A stretch of DNA of 44,836 nt from an uncultured Pseudomonas sp. (GCF_913777995.1 NZ_CAJYVE010000007.1:1-44836), one strand, 5' to 3'. Positions 1-7,836 are shown, numbered from the stretch's first letter. The notes: generated by a model from the sequence alone, not told the origin. Translations and numbers: made by a program.

Positions 1-46
1 CCCTTTCACGGCGGTAACAGGGGTTCGAGTCCCCTAGGGGACGCCA
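1..46 (+). tRNA. tRNA-Glu (TTC), 3' part only
   Basis: The window opens inside the anticodon arm. Anticodon loop CTTTCAC (TTC) is followed by a normal variable loop, the T arm GGTTCGAGTCC and an acceptor end closing in GCCA. The 5' half lies outside the window. The gene is followed four bases later by tRNA-Gly, so the two are probably cotranscribed. Confidence 0.93.
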
Positions 47-50
47 ATAA

Positions 51-126
<76 letters not shown>

Positions 127-138
127 GATTTGGCGTTT

Positions 139-210
139 GAAGCCTTGCGGCTTCAGGGCAAAGAAGCCCCGAGCATATCGGGGTTTTTTTATGAGCCTTG
201 CGAGGCTCAT
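139..210 (+). terminator. Terminator cluster after tRNA-Gly copy 1
   Basis: Three consecutive hairpins. GAAGCC-TTGC-GGCTTC lies at 139-154. CCCCGA-GCATA-TCGGGG followed by seven T lies at 167-190 and is a classical Rho-independent terminator. ATGAGCC-TTGCGA-GGCTCAT lies at 191-210. The middle hairpin should end the tRNA-Glu/Gly transcript; the flanking ones may help 3' processing (inference). Confidence 0.75.
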
Positions 211-250
211 GAAGGTTCAACGACTCGTCGCTCTCGACGGGTCGTCACAA

Positions 251-326
<76 letters not shown>

Positions 327-371
327 AATTCAGGTTTCGCAAGCATCACTCGGCTTGGTAAACCATAGATA

Positions 372-394
372 GAAGGGGCTTCGGTCCCTTTTTT
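372..394 (+). terminator. Rho-independent terminator of tRNA-Gly copy 2
   Basis: The stem AAGGG/CCCTT with a GCTTCGGT loop is followed by a run of six T. It lies 46 bases past the tRNA and fits a simple intrinsic terminator. Confidence 0.75.
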
Positions 395-696
395 CATTTC
401 TGCTTTCCACACCGAGAACCCTTCCTGGCGATGATCCCGGTGGCTGCGCGCTGCTTTTTCATTCGCGGCACAAGCGCCCGACCGCGTGCTGATCAAGGTC
501 GACGGTGTACGGCGACCAGCCTGGCGGGGCGCTACCCCTTTCAGGCGGTTGACGTTGATGTGCGCGGCCAGGCTGCATGCCTGGAAGGTCTGCTCAAGAT
601 GTGTTGCGCAGGCGTTTGGTGCGTTTTCGGCCCTGTGCCTCGCATGTTTGCGTTGCAAGCCTTCCTGGTCATGGGGTCGCTTGCCTGCGCAGGTAC
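395..696. other. Intergenic stretch, no gene seen
   Basis: About 300 bases with no open frame having a credible start or coding signal. The only structure noticed is a small hairpin, CCAGGC-TGCAT-GCCTGG, at 568-584. It lies about 110 bases past the stop of the leftward porin gene and could help end its transcript. Confidence 0.5.
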
Positions 697-1470
697 TTAG
701 AAGTGTGCCTTGAGCAGGAAGCTGATGGCGCTCTGGTCGGTGGCGAAGGCCTGGCTGTCCTTGATGCCGTACTTGTCGCTCCAGTAGTCGTATTCCACGC
801 CCACATAGAACTTCTTGCCCAGCCCGAGGCCCTTGGCCAGGTCGTACTTGATCTGCGGGTTGAAGTGCAGGTTGGCGTGGTAGCTCTTGTCGTTGTCCAC
901 CACCCAATCCATGAAGCCGTCGATGACCAGGTCGGAGTTGCCCACGGGAATGGTGTAGCTCCACACCGGGGTAATCTGCCAGACCCCGCTGCCATGGCGC
1001 TTGCCATCGGTCTCGCGGTAGTAGGTGTTGAGCTGGAAGTAGTCGAAGCCGGGAATGTTCAGATCCACCGCCGGGCCGAGCAGATAGCTCTCGGTGTCGT
1101 CTTCACCGAATTCGTAGGTGGCGGCCAGCAGCACGTCCTTGATCGGGCCGAACGACAGGTCCTTGCCGCTGATCTTGCCGAACGACAGGCGCGGGCTGAT
1201 CTCGCCGTAGAAGGTCCGGTCATCACCGGAGGCGTTGGTCGCTTCGGTGTTGTAGTGGATGCCGTCGACGAACAGGAACAGGTCGCCGAAGCTCCAGCCG
1301 CTGGCGTGTTCGAAGGTCACGGTCTGTTGCCGGGGCGGGTCGACCTTGAAGTCGATGCCGTTGAGGTAGGTCAGGCTGTTGTCCTGCCAAAGCAACAAGT
1401 CGCCAGCCAGGCTGTGTCCGGTCATCAGCATGCCGCCGGCCAGCATCAGGGAAGTTGCGTTGCGCATCAT
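697..1470 (-). CDS. Tsx-like nucleoside-specific channel-forming outer-membrane protein
   Basis: A 257-residue protein with a signal peptide (positive MRN, then a hydrophobic stretch ending near SLAGD, about residue 23). The rest has alternating aromatic/polar beta-strand character and a C-terminal Phe (KAHF), as expected of an outer-membrane barrel. Motifs such as FDYFQLNTYYR, ITPVWSYTIPVGN, DGFMDWVVDN and EYDYWSDKYGIKD are those of the Tsx/OmpK family in Pseudomonas, whose known role is diffusion of nucleosides. Starts at 1470 and 1467 are both possible (MM); no strong Shine-Dalgarno decides. It lies on the same strand as udh and kdgM but about 430 bases away, so it is probably separately transcribed. 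Whether it passes nucleosides or sugar acids here is unknown. Confidence 0.85.
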   Translation of the reverse strand: MMRNATSLMLAGGMLMTGHSLAGDLLLWQDNSLTYLNGIDFKVDPPRQQTVTFEHASGWSFGDLFLFVDGIHYNTEATNASGDDRTFYGEISPRLSFGKISGKDLSFGPIKDVLLAATYEFGEDDTESYLLGPAVDLNIPGFDYFQLNTYYRETDGKRHGSGVWQITPVWSYTIPVGNSDLVIDGFMDWVVDNDKSYHANLHFNPQIKYDLAKGLGLGKKFYVGVEYDYWSDKYGIKDSQAFATDQSAISFLLKAHF

Positions 1471-1903
1471 AAAGGGGATTCTCAAATCGAGTGGTGAAGT
1501 GTGGGTCTTTACAGGTGTCGGGTCGTGCAGGCCGTCTCGGCATGCCGTCTGGCGGGACGGCGCCCGCTCATCGGCGTTGCGGTGCAAGTCGCTTCATGGT
1601 TCGAACGCGACGAGTGCGAAGCCGAATGCTGCTGGCCTGCAGCGAGGATGCGCTGCGCTTGAGATGGCATAGGTCGCTATGACGCTCTGTAGCGAATTCG
1701 AGACACGTGCCGGTCTTCTGTGGCGGCGTTGTGCGTGAAGGAGAGGCTCGCTCGACCGCAGAATCGGTGTCGCGGTGGTGCGCAGCGCAGCTCGCTGATG
1801 TTCGGCGGTGTGCTGGCTGATGCACGAGGTGGCTGGGGTGGTCTGGTGGGAGGAGGGCGGTCTGGGTGACCGCCTTCGGTTTGCGAGAGGGGGGGGCGTG
1901 GTT
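1471..1903. other. Intergenic stretch between tsx-like gene and udh
   Basis: No credible gene in about 430 bases. GGCGGTC-TGGGT-GACCGCC at 1856-1874 is a perfect 7-bp stem 30 bases past the udh stop. It may be a terminator or RNA-stabilising hairpin, but lacks a T run. GCCGTC-TGGCGG-GACGGC at 1544-1561 is a second stem upstream of the porin start. No clear promoter was identified. Confidence 0.45.
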
Positions 1904-2722
1904 TCAGTCGAAGGGCCCTGCAGCGGTGAACGGGCCGCCTTGCAGCAGGGCGGTCGGGTCATCCGCAGCCGGCCTGGGTTGCTGTTCCAGCTTCTCGCGG
2001 AAGCGCTCGGAACTGTCTTGCGGATTGAATCCCAGGTGCGCGGCATAACGGTTGTTCCACCACAGGTCGCGGTTTGCCGACATCCCGTACACCACGGTGT
2101 GACCGACATGCTCCGCCAGCAGGGCGCGTTCGATCAGGTGAGCCAGGTCGCGGTAGCTCAGCCAGGTGCTGAGCATGCGCAGGTTGCGCGGTTCGGGAAA
2201 CGATGAGCCGATGCGCAGGCTTACGGTCTCGATGCCGTAGCGATGGAAATAAAAGGTCGCCAGGTCTTCGCCGAACGATTTCGACAGCCCGTAATAGCAG
2301 TCCGGGCGGCGAAGGGAGTGCGCATCGACTGGCTCGTCCTGGCGATAGAAGCCGGTGACGTGGTTGGAGCTGGCGAAGATCACGCGCTTGATGGCGTGTT
2401 TGCGGGCCGCTTCATAGATGTGGAAGGTGCCGCGGATATTGGTTTCGAGAATGGCCTCGAAGGCACGTTCGGTGGAAATGCCGCCCATGTGCACGATGGC
2501 ATCCACACCTTCGGCCAGCGCCAGTACGCCGGCCTTGTCGGCCAGGTCGCAGGGCCGGACCTCTTCGTGTTCACCGGCAGCGGGCGCCAGCGGGCTGATG
2601 TCGGAAACCCGCACGACGTCGGCATGTGCCTGCAGCGCCTCGCGCAGTATCTGGCCCAGGCCGCCGGCGGCGCCGGTCAGCAGGAGGCGGTTGAAGGGTT
2701 TGCTCGTGGCGGTCTGAGTCAT
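1904..2722 (-). CDS. udh: Uronate dehydrogenase (NAD-dependent)
   Basis: A 272-residue short-chain dehydrogenase/epimerase-fold enzyme. Near the N-terminus is the glycine-rich nucleotide loop TGAAGGLGQ, then CDLADKAGV, VDAIVHMGGIST, IFASSNHVTGFY and the catalytic YYGLSK (Tyr-x-x-x-Lys). RIGSSFPEPRNLRML and the end AAGPFD closely resemble the characterised Pseudomonas Udh. That family oxidises D-galacturonate and D-glucuronate to the aldaro-lactones with NAD in the cytoplasm. The start at 2722 is chosen because AAAGG lies about 8 bases upstream and the length fits the family. It follows the kdgM porin gene by 74 bases on the same strand, so the two probably form one uptake-and-oxidation transcript. 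The product would feed the enolase-superfamily enzyme encoded divergently at 3870. Confidence 0.93.
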   Translation of the reverse strand: MTQTATSKPFNRLLLTGAAGGLGQILREALQAHADVVRVSDISPLAPAAGEHEEVRPCDLADKAGVLALAEGVDAIVHMGGISTERAFEAILETNIRGTFHIYEAARKHAIKRVIFASSNHVTGFYRQDEPVDAHSLRRPDCYYGLSKSFGEDLATFYFHRYGIETVSLRIGSSFPEPRNLRMLSTWLSYRDLAHLIERALLAEHVGHTVVYGMSANRDLWWNNRYAAHLGFNPQDSSERFREKLEQQPRPAADDPTALLQGGPFTAAGPFD

Positions 2723-2760
2723 GGCGGAACCTTTGCGCAGTGGCGGGGAAGCGAAACGGT

Positions 2761-2787
2761 GCCGGGCCACCCTGAGGGCGGCCCGGC
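2761..2787 (-). other. GC-rich hairpin between kdgM-type gene and udh
   Basis: GCCGGGCC and GGCCCGGC form a perfect 8-bp stem around an 11-base loop, between the porin stop and the udh start on the leftward transcript. With no T run it is more likely a messenger-stabilising or partial-attenuation element than a full terminator. Confidence 0.5.
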
Positions 2788-2796
2788 GGCGAGGTG

Positions 2797-3522
2797 TCAC
2801 AGGAAGTTGTACTGGATGCCGATCCGCCAGCGGGCCTGGCGATCGTCGGTGGTGGAGTTGACCTTGATGTCGCCCACCTCCATGAAGGGCGACCACTGCT
2901 TGTTGAGCCTGTACTTGACGATCAGGTTCTGCTCGTAGTCGCTCTTCTTGTTGTCGTAGCGGATGTAGTCCGTCTCGAAATGGATGTACTGGTATTCGAA
3001 TGCCCATGGGCCCTGGGGCGTATAGCCCAGCCAGCCTTCCAGTCGCGTGGTGTTCTGGTTGTCCTTGGCGCGGTCATCCTTGCTGCGGTCGATCAGGTCG
3101 CGGTCGAGACTCCGGGCGTCCTGGCGTACACGTGTGGCGACGTACCAGGTGTCGGAGATCTTGTAGCTGTACTTGAGACCGAACTTGTAGGTGGTGGCGT
3201 CCTTGGAGCTGTCCATCTGGAAGGCCGGAGTCAGCGTCGACTGGGGGCTCAACTTGTAGTTGTAGTCCACCGTGAATTCATGGCCGTTGTTGACCATGTT
3301 GTCGTACGCGACGTCTTCGCGGTCGCCCGCGGTCTTGTATTTGATCTCGGCGGCGAACCCCAGACCGCTGTCCATGCGGTAGCTGAGCTTGATCCGGTCG
3401 GAGTGCATGCTGTCGTCTTCGGTGAAGCCGTGGCGGTAGTTGATGCTCGCGGAATCCGCGCAGGCATAGAAAGACAGGCTGAGGGTGCTGACAGCGATGA
3501 GGCTGCGAAGTGTTGTGTTCAT
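2797..3522 (-). CDS. Oligogalacturonate-specific porin, KdgM family
   Basis: A 241-residue protein with a signal peptide (MNTTLRS, hydrophobic core, about 22 residues to ACADS). The body has short amphipathic beta strands rich in Tyr and Arg, including SINYRHGFTE, LGFAAEIKYK, LTPAFQMDS and WRIGIQYNFL. These are typical of the KdgM/NanC family of small monomeric outer-membrane channels; in Dickeya KdgM passes oligogalacturonides from pectin. The start at 3522 has GAAGA about 7 bases upstream. It is first in a leftward unit with udh. An inverted repeat at 3619-3646 lies in its promoter region and is a candidate operator for the GntR regulators of the island. Substrate assignment rests on the family and the neighbours. 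Confidence 0.88.
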   Translation of the reverse strand: MNTTLRSLIAVSTLSLSFYACADSASINYRHGFTEDDSMHSDRIKLSYRMDSGLGFAAEIKYKTAGDREDVAYDNMVNNGHEFTVDYNYKLSPQSTLTPAFQMDSSKDATTYKFGLKYSYKISDTWYVATRVRQDARSLDRDLIDRSKDDRAKDNQNTTRLEGWLGYTPQGPWAFEYQYIHFETDYIRYDNKKSDYEQNLIVKYRLNKQWSPFMEVGDIKVNSTTDDRQARWRIGIQYNFL

Positions 3523-3615
3523 GCGATCTTCTTTTTTGTTGTTGTTGAGGACGTTATGAGACAGAGCGGCGAGTCGGGCGGTTGTAGGTCTTCTCCGTGG
3601 GAAATTTCGCGATAA

Positions 3616-3646
3616 GTTATCGTACAACCATGGGGTTGTCTACGAT
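3616..3646 (-). promoter_or_regulatory. Candidate GntR operator / promoter of the porin-udh unit
   Basis: ATCGTA-CAACC-ATGG-GGTTG-TC-TACGAT is an inverted repeat (3619-3646) with arms of 6 and 5 bp and a 2-base asymmetry. On the minus strand it contains GTTGTACGATAAC, in which TACGAT could double as a -10 element. It is centred about 110 bases upstream of the porin start. The shape fits an operator of a FadR-type GntR repressor, but the binder is inferred. Confidence 0.5.
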
Positions 3647-3768
3647 TTCTTGAGATGTTGTCATACCACGTGAAGGGTGGCTCTATTTAGCGCGTTTCAT
3701 GGGTTTTGTCTGGTTTGGCAGGGGCGATTGACCATTGGTTGGCCAGGTTTTTGTGCGTGAGGGGGCGT

Positions 3769-3801
3769 TTTTGAAAAGTTTGCGAGGGGCGCTTTTCAAA
3801 A
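3769..3801 (+). promoter_or_regulatory. Perfect 10-bp inverted repeat upstream of the enolase-superfamily gene
   Basis: TTTTGAAAAG at 3769-3778 is repeated in reverse complement as CTTTTCAAAA at 3792-3801, with a 13-base spacer. The arms are centred about 23 bases apart, roughly two helical turns, which suits a dimeric regulator. It directly abuts the GTTGTATGATGAC word at 3803, so it lies where an activator or repressor would touch the promoter. Confidence 0.5.
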
Positions 3802-3802
3802 G

Positions 3803-3815
3803 TTGTATGATGACG
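3803..3815 (+). promoter_or_regulatory. Shared promoter/operator word GTTGTATGATGAC
   Basis: TATGAT at 3806-3811 is a good -10 candidate, though no good -35 hexamer is seen at 16-18 bases, suggesting an activator-dependent or extended promoter. The same word (GTTGTACGATAAC) occurs at 3616-3628 on the opposite strand ahead of the porin, arguing for common control of the two arms. Confidence 0.45.
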
Positions 3816-3869
3816 TAGGATCCGTCGCAGAGCGTGACACACCCGCCACAAATCCAAGAAAAAGGCTCA

Positions 3870-5030
3870 ATGTCCATGATCATCACTGCTGTGAACGTCC
3901 AGATCTTCTCCTACCCCACGCGTCGTGCAGTCGACAGCGCCGGGCATGCCCACCCCGGCGATGTCACCCAGGCCAGGATGGCCCTGCTGCGTATCCGCAC
4001 CGAATGCGGCAACGAAGGCTACGCACTGGGTGCGCCTGAGCTGATTCGCCCCTACGTGCTGGATAACTTCGTGCGCAAGGTGCTGGTGGGCGCCAATGCC
4101 TTCGATCGCGAAAGGATCTGGCACGACCTGGCGCACTGGCAGCGCGGCAGCGCCAGCCAACTGACCGATCGCGCTCTGGCGCTGGTCGAACAAGCCTTGT
4201 GGGACTGGGCCGGGCGCAAGCTCAAGCTGCCGGTCTACAAGTTGATCGGGGGCTACCGCGACAAGGTGCCGGCTTACGGTTCGACCATGTGTGGCGACGA
4301 GCTGCCCGGTGGTCTGTCCACACCGGAGGAGTACGGCCGCTTCGCCGAGACCCTGGTCAAGCGTGGCTACAAGGCCATCAAGCTGCACACCTGGATGCCG
4401 CCGGTGTCCTTCGCGCCGAGCGTCAGCATGGACATCAAGGCCTGCGCCGCCGTGCGTGAAGCCGTGGGCCCAGACATCGCGCTGATGATCGATGGTTATC
4501 ACTGGTACAGCCGCACCGAAGCCCTGACCATCGGCCGGGCCCTGGAGAAGCTGAATTTCGCCTGGTTCGAAGAACCGATGATGGAAGACTCGGCCGAGTC
4601 TTACGCCTGGCTGGCCAGCCAGCTGGATATCCCGATCCTTGGTCCGGAAAGCCTGGGCGGCAAGCACCTCAGTCGTGCCAGCTGGGTGAAGAACGACGTC
4701 TGTGACATCCTGCGTGCCGGCGTGGCCGGTGTCGGCGGCATCGCTCCGTGCCTGAAGGTCGCGCACATGGCCGAGTCGTTCGGCATGGATTGCGAGATCC
4801 ACGGCAACGGCGCCGCCAACCTGACAGTGGTCGGTGCGATCAAGAACTGCACCTGGTACGAGCGCGGCCTGTTGCACCCGTTCCTGGACTACGACGAGGT
4901 GCCGGCCTACCTGAATCGCCTGGTCGACCCGATGGATGCCGACGGTTTCGTGCACCTGTCCGACCAGCCTGGCCTGGGTGAAGACATCAACTTCAACTAC
5001 GTCGAAACCAATACCCTGGAAAGCTTCTGA
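3870..5030 (+). CDS. Enolase-superfamily (mandelate racemase/muconate lactonizing type) acid-sugar dehydratase or aldarolactone cycloisomerase
   Basis: A 386-residue protein with an N-terminal capping domain and a C-terminal beta-barrel. Metal ligands are visible as D208 (MIDGYH), E234 (WFEEP) and E260 (LGPES), with H311 in CEIHGNG as a likely acid/base. The second-strand catalytic motif is K171-L-H173, not the KxK of mandelate racemase or Agrobacterium galactarolactone cycloisomerase, so the exact reaction is open. Next to udh, the best guesses are opening of galactaro-lactone, or dehydration of galactarate, to a keto-deoxy-hexarate. AAAAAGG precedes two starts, 3870 and 3876; both are usable. 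It heads the rightward unit and is divergent from the porin-udh unit. A 10-bp stem-loop separates it from the first binding-protein gene. Confidence 0.85.
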   Translation: MSMIITAVNVQIFSYPTRRAVDSAGHAHPGDVTQARMALLRIRTECGNEGYALGAPELIRPYVLDNFVRKVLVGANAFDRERIWHDLAHWQRGSASQLTDRALALVEQALWDWAGRKLKLPVYKLIGGYRDKVPAYGSTMCGDELPGGLSTPEEYGRFAETLVKRGYKAIKLHTWMPPVSFAPSVSMDIKACAAVREAVGPDIALMIDGYHWYSRTEALTIGRALEKLNFAWFEEPMMEDSAESYAWLASQLDIPILGPESLGGKHLSRASWVKNDVCDILRAGVAGVGGIAPCLKVAHMAESFGMDCEIHGNGAANLTVVGAIKNCTWYERGLLHPFLDYDEVPAYLNRLVDPMDADGFVHLSDQPGLGEDINFNYVETNTLESF

Positions 5031-5039
5031 TTCGTCCAT

Positions 5040-5066
5040 GGCGACACGCGCCAGATGCGTGTCGCC
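5040..5066 (+). other. Intergenic hairpin (10-bp stem)
   Basis: GGCGACACGC and GCGTGTCGCC form a perfect 10-bp stem with a 7-base loop, 10 bases past the enolase-superfamily stop. It has no T run. It may partly terminate, or protect the upstream message, giving different levels of enzyme and transporter. Confidence 0.5.
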
Positions 5067-5075
5067 CGAGAGTCC

Positions 5076-5090
5076 AATAACTATAAAAAG
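5076..5090 (+). repeat. Leader repeat AATAACTATAAAAAG, copy 1
   Basis: This 15-base sequence lies just before the ribosome-binding region of the first binding-protein gene and recurs exactly at 7837-7851 before the second. It shows that the duplication which made the two binding proteins included their translation-start region. Confidence 0.8.
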
Positions 5091-5099
5091 GCTACTCAC

Positions 5100-6710
5100 A
5101 TGAACGTTATCCCGAAACTCTGGGCGGGCGCCTTCGCCGCATCGCTGGCGTTGACTTCGCTGCCTGCCGCATTCGCCAAGACGCCTGCCGACCAGCTCAT
5201 CGTCGGCATGAGCATGATCAACCTGTTGTCTCTCGACCCGGCCGCGGCCACTGGTCTGGACGTCTCCGAGATCAACGCCAACCTGTACGACATGCTGTTG
5301 GTTCAGGATGTCAGGCAGCCTGACACCCTGAAACCCGCACTGGCAGAAAGCTGGCAGGTCAGCGATGACCGCAAGACCCTCACCTTCACGCTGCGCAAGG
5401 ACGTGAAGTTCCAGTCGGGCAACCCGCTCAGCGCGCAGGATGTGGCCTGGTCGCTGCAACGCGTGCTCAAGCTCAACTTGGCCCTGGCCTCGACCTGGAA
5501 GGCCTACGGTTTCACCGCCGCCAACGTCGAACAGCACATGCGCGCCACCGACGACTCCACCTTCGTCGTCGAACTGCCGCGCCCCACCGACCCGATGCTG
5601 GTGTTCAACACCCTGGCCACCTCGCCCAGTGCGTTCATCCTCGACCGCAAGGAAGTGCTCAAGCACCAGAAGGGCGATGACCTGGGCGCCGCCTGGCTGA
5701 CCACCCATGCCGCCGGCAGCGGCCCGTTCATCCTCAACGACTGGCGCGCCAACGACGTGCTGCTGATGAGCCGTTTCGAGGGCTACTGGGGAGGGCCGGC
5801 CAAGCTCAAGCGCATCGTCATGCGCAACATGACCGAGTCGCAGTCGCTGCGCCTGATGATCGAGCGCGGCGATCTCGACCTGGCCAAGGGCATGGCGGCG
5901 CCGGACATCGCCGCCCTGGAGAAATCCGACAAGGTACGCGCCGAGACCGTCCAGCGCGGCACGCTCTACTACGTGGCGCTCAGCGTGAAGAGCAAACCGT
6001 TCGACGATGCCCGGGTGCGCAAGGCGGTGCGTTCGCTGATCGACTACCAGGGCATCAACCAGACGGTGATGCCGCACTATGGCCTGCTCAACCAGCGGCC
6101 GCTGCCACTGGGCCTGCCTGCACGCCTGGACGATCCCGGCTATACCCTCAACGTCGCCGAGGCCAGGAAGCTGCTGGCTGAAGCCGGCTACCCCGAGGGC
6201 TTCAAGACCACCATCCGGGTGCTCACCGAGCCGCCGTTCGTCAACATCGCTTCCAGCCTGCAGGCGACCCTGGCACAGGCCGGCATTCAGGCCAGCCTCA
6301 TCACCGGCACCGGCAACCAGATCTACGGCGCCATGCGCGATCGCAGTTTCGACATCCTGGTAGGGCGGGGCGGCGGAGGGGCCGAACGGCATCCGCATTC
6401 GAGCCTGCGTACCCTGGTGTACAACCCGGACAACCGTGACGAAGCCCGCCTGAGCAATTTCCAGGGCTGGCGCACCTCGTTCTACAGCCCGGAACTGAAC
6501 CAGTTGATCGAAACCGCCGAGGTCGAACCCGACAAGGCCCGGCAACGGGCGCAGTACCAGCAGATCCAGGAAAAGCTCGACGAGCAGGTCGGGGCCATCA
6601 TGCCGGTGTCGCAGATGACCGACACCGTGATGGTCTACCACGACGTGCAGGACTATCAGGGCCACACGGCGGCCACCACTCGTTACAAAGACGTCTACAA
6701 GTCGCGTTGA
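5100..6710 (+). CDS. ABC transporter periplasmic solute-binding protein, family 5 (copy 1)
   Basis: A 536-residue exported protein: signal peptide of about 25 residues ending AAFA, then KTPADQLIVGMSM and the peptide-binding-type (SBP_bac_5) fold with LAESWQVSDD, FTLRKDVKFQSG and DVAWSLQRVLK. In the family, members bind peptides, nickel or sugars, including oligogalacturonides, for a two-permease ABC importer. It aligns end to end with the copy at 7864, apart from a block near 6358-6411. There it reads GRGGGGAERHPHSS where copy 2 has ARGAERYPHPYF, possibly changing the ligand pocket. Start 5100 has AAAAAGG 8 bases upstream. Position between galacturonate genes suggests a pectin oligomer as ligand rather than peptide. 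Confidence 0.88.
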   Translation: MNVIPKLWAGAFAASLALTSLPAAFAKTPADQLIVGMSMINLLSLDPAAATGLDVSEINANLYDMLLVQDVRQPDTLKPALAESWQVSDDRKTLTFTLRKDVKFQSGNPLSAQDVAWSLQRVLKLNLALASTWKAYGFTAANVEQHMRATDDSTFVVELPRPTDPMLVFNTLATSPSAFILDRKEVLKHQKGDDLGAAWLTTHAAGSGPFILNDWRANDVLLMSRFEGYWGGPAKLKRIVMRNMTESQSLRLMIERGDLDLAKGMAAPDIAALEKSDKVRAETVQRGTLYYVALSVKSKPFDDARVRKAVRSLIDYQGINQTVMPHYGLLNQRPLPLGLPARLDDPGYTLNVAEARKLLAEAGYPEGFKTTIRVLTEPPFVNIASSLQATLAQAGIQASLITGTGNQIYGAMRDRSFDILVGRGGGGAERHPHSSLRTLVYNPDNRDEARLSNFQGWRTSFYSPELNQLIETAEVEPDKARQRAQYQQIQEKLDEQVGAIMPVSQMTDTVMVYHDVQDYQGHTAATTRYKDVYKSR

Positions 6711-6716
6711 GCGGGC

Positions 6717-6734
6717 AGGGGCGTGCGCGCCCCT
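6717..6734 (+). other. Hairpin between binding-protein and permease genes
   Basis: AGGGGCG-TGCG-CGCCCCT is a perfect 7-bp stem just past the binding-protein stop, with no T run. Hairpins here often let the binding protein be made in excess over the permease by protecting upstream RNA from 3' decay. Confidence 0.5.
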
Positions 6735-6774
6735 CACGCCCTGGTGACCGATAACGCTTTTTCAGGAGCCTGTT

Positions 6775-7812
6775 ATGTTTGTTTCGACTGCCTCTGCCCT
6801 GGGCACCCGCGTATCCGGGACCGCCCGCCGGGCCAGCACCGTCCTGGTGACCTTGCTGGGCCTCTTGGCGCTGACCTTTTTCATCGGCCGGGTGATGCCG
6901 CTGGACCCGGTACTGGCCGTGGTCGGTCCGGACGCCGACAGCTCCACCTACGAGCAGGTGTACCGCTCGATGGGCCTGGACAAGCCGATCTGGGCACAGT
7001 TCGGCCTGTACCTCAACGACCTGGCCCACGGTGACTTCGGCGATGCGCTGCTCACCGGCCATCCTGTGCTGGAGGACATCAAGCGCGTCTTCCCCGCCAC
7101 CATCGAGCTGGCGACCCTGGCCATTCTCTTCGGCATCCTCATCGGCCTGCCATTGGGCGTGGTAGCGGCCAGCAATCAGGGGCGCATCGGCGATCACGTG
7201 GCTCGCGTCATCACCCTGTTCGGCTATTCCACGCCGATCTTCTGGGTGGGCATGATGGGCCTGCTGATCTTCTACGCCTGGCTGGGTTGGGCCGGCGGCG
7301 CCGGGCGCATCGACCTGGCCTATGACGGCATGGTGACCGAAGTCACCGGGCTGCTGTTAATCGACACCGCGCTGGCCCGCGACTGGGAGGCTTTCTCCAG
7401 CGCCCTGCGGCACATCGTGCTGCCTGCGCTGATCCTGGGCCTGAACTCGGTGGCCTATATCAGCCGCATGACCCGCAGCTTCATGCTCGAACAACTTTCG
7501 CAGGAGTACATCATCACCGCCCGGGTCAAGGGCCTGTCGCGGCGCCAGGTGGTGTGGGGGCATGCGTTTCGCAACATCCTCGTGCAACTGCTCACGGTGG
7601 TCGCGCTGGCCTACGGCTCGCTGCTCGAAGGCGCGGTATTGATCGAGACGGTGTTTGCCTGGCCCGGTTTCGGCCAGTACCTGACCAGCAGCCTGATGCT
7701 CGGTGACATGAACGCGGTGATGGGCTGTGTCCTGCTGATCGGCCTGATCTTCGTCGCCCTCAACCTGATCAGTGACGCGCTCTACAAGGTGTTCGACCCA
7801 CGGACCCGCTGA
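6775..7812 (+). CDS. ABC transporter permease, DppB type
   Basis: A 345-residue inner-membrane protein. An N-terminal segment (LVTLLGLLALTFFIGRVMPLD) is followed by the family's periplasmic MGLDKPIWAQFGLYL region and a run of membrane segments. The cytoplasmic coupling loop is EYIITARVKGLSRRQVVWGHAFRN, which contacts the ATPase. The end SDALYKVFDPRTR is typical of DppB/OppB. AGGAG lies 7 bases before the start. It pairs with the DppC-type permease at 9537 but is separated from it by the second binding-protein gene, an unusual order (A1-B-A2-C-D-F). Confidence 0.9.
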   Translation: MFVSTASALGTRVSGTARRASTVLVTLLGLLALTFFIGRVMPLDPVLAVVGPDADSSTYEQVYRSMGLDKPIWAQFGLYLNDLAHGDFGDALLTGHPVLEDIKRVFPATIELATLAILFGILIGLPLGVVAASNQGRIGDHVARVITLFGYSTPIFWVGMMGLLIFYAWLGWAGGAGRIDLAYDGMVTEVTGLLLIDTALARDWEAFSSALRHIVLPALILGLNSVAYISRMTRSFMLEQLSQEYIITARVKGLSRRQVVWGHAFRNILVQLLTVVALAYGSLLEGAVLIETVFAWPGFGQYLTSSLMLGDMNAVMGCVLLIGLIFVALNLISDALYKVFDPRTR

Positions 7813-7836
7813 GCCCCGCGCCAGCCCGAACACACG

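Larger units (their letters stand above)
3523..3869. promoter_or_regulatory. Divergent control region between porin/udh and catabolic/transport units
   Basis: About 350 bases holding the outward promoters of both arms of the island. Both arms contain the shared word GTTGTAYGATRAC, once on each strand (3616-3628 minus, 3803-3815 plus), each directed toward its own gene. Further GTTGTC half-words lie at 3635 and 3655. No open frame here looks coding. Confidence 0.6.

Noticed and set aside
1887-1897. G-run as a phase-variable tract downstream of udh
   Set aside because: It lies past the udh stop and not in a promoter or coding start, so slippage would have no obvious effect.
3867-6737. A 956-codon frame on the minus strand opposite the enolase-superfamily and first binding-protein genes
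   Set aside because: It is the antisense shadow of two clear genes in GC-rich DNA; composition is rich in His, Gly, Val and Gln with no recognisable domain.
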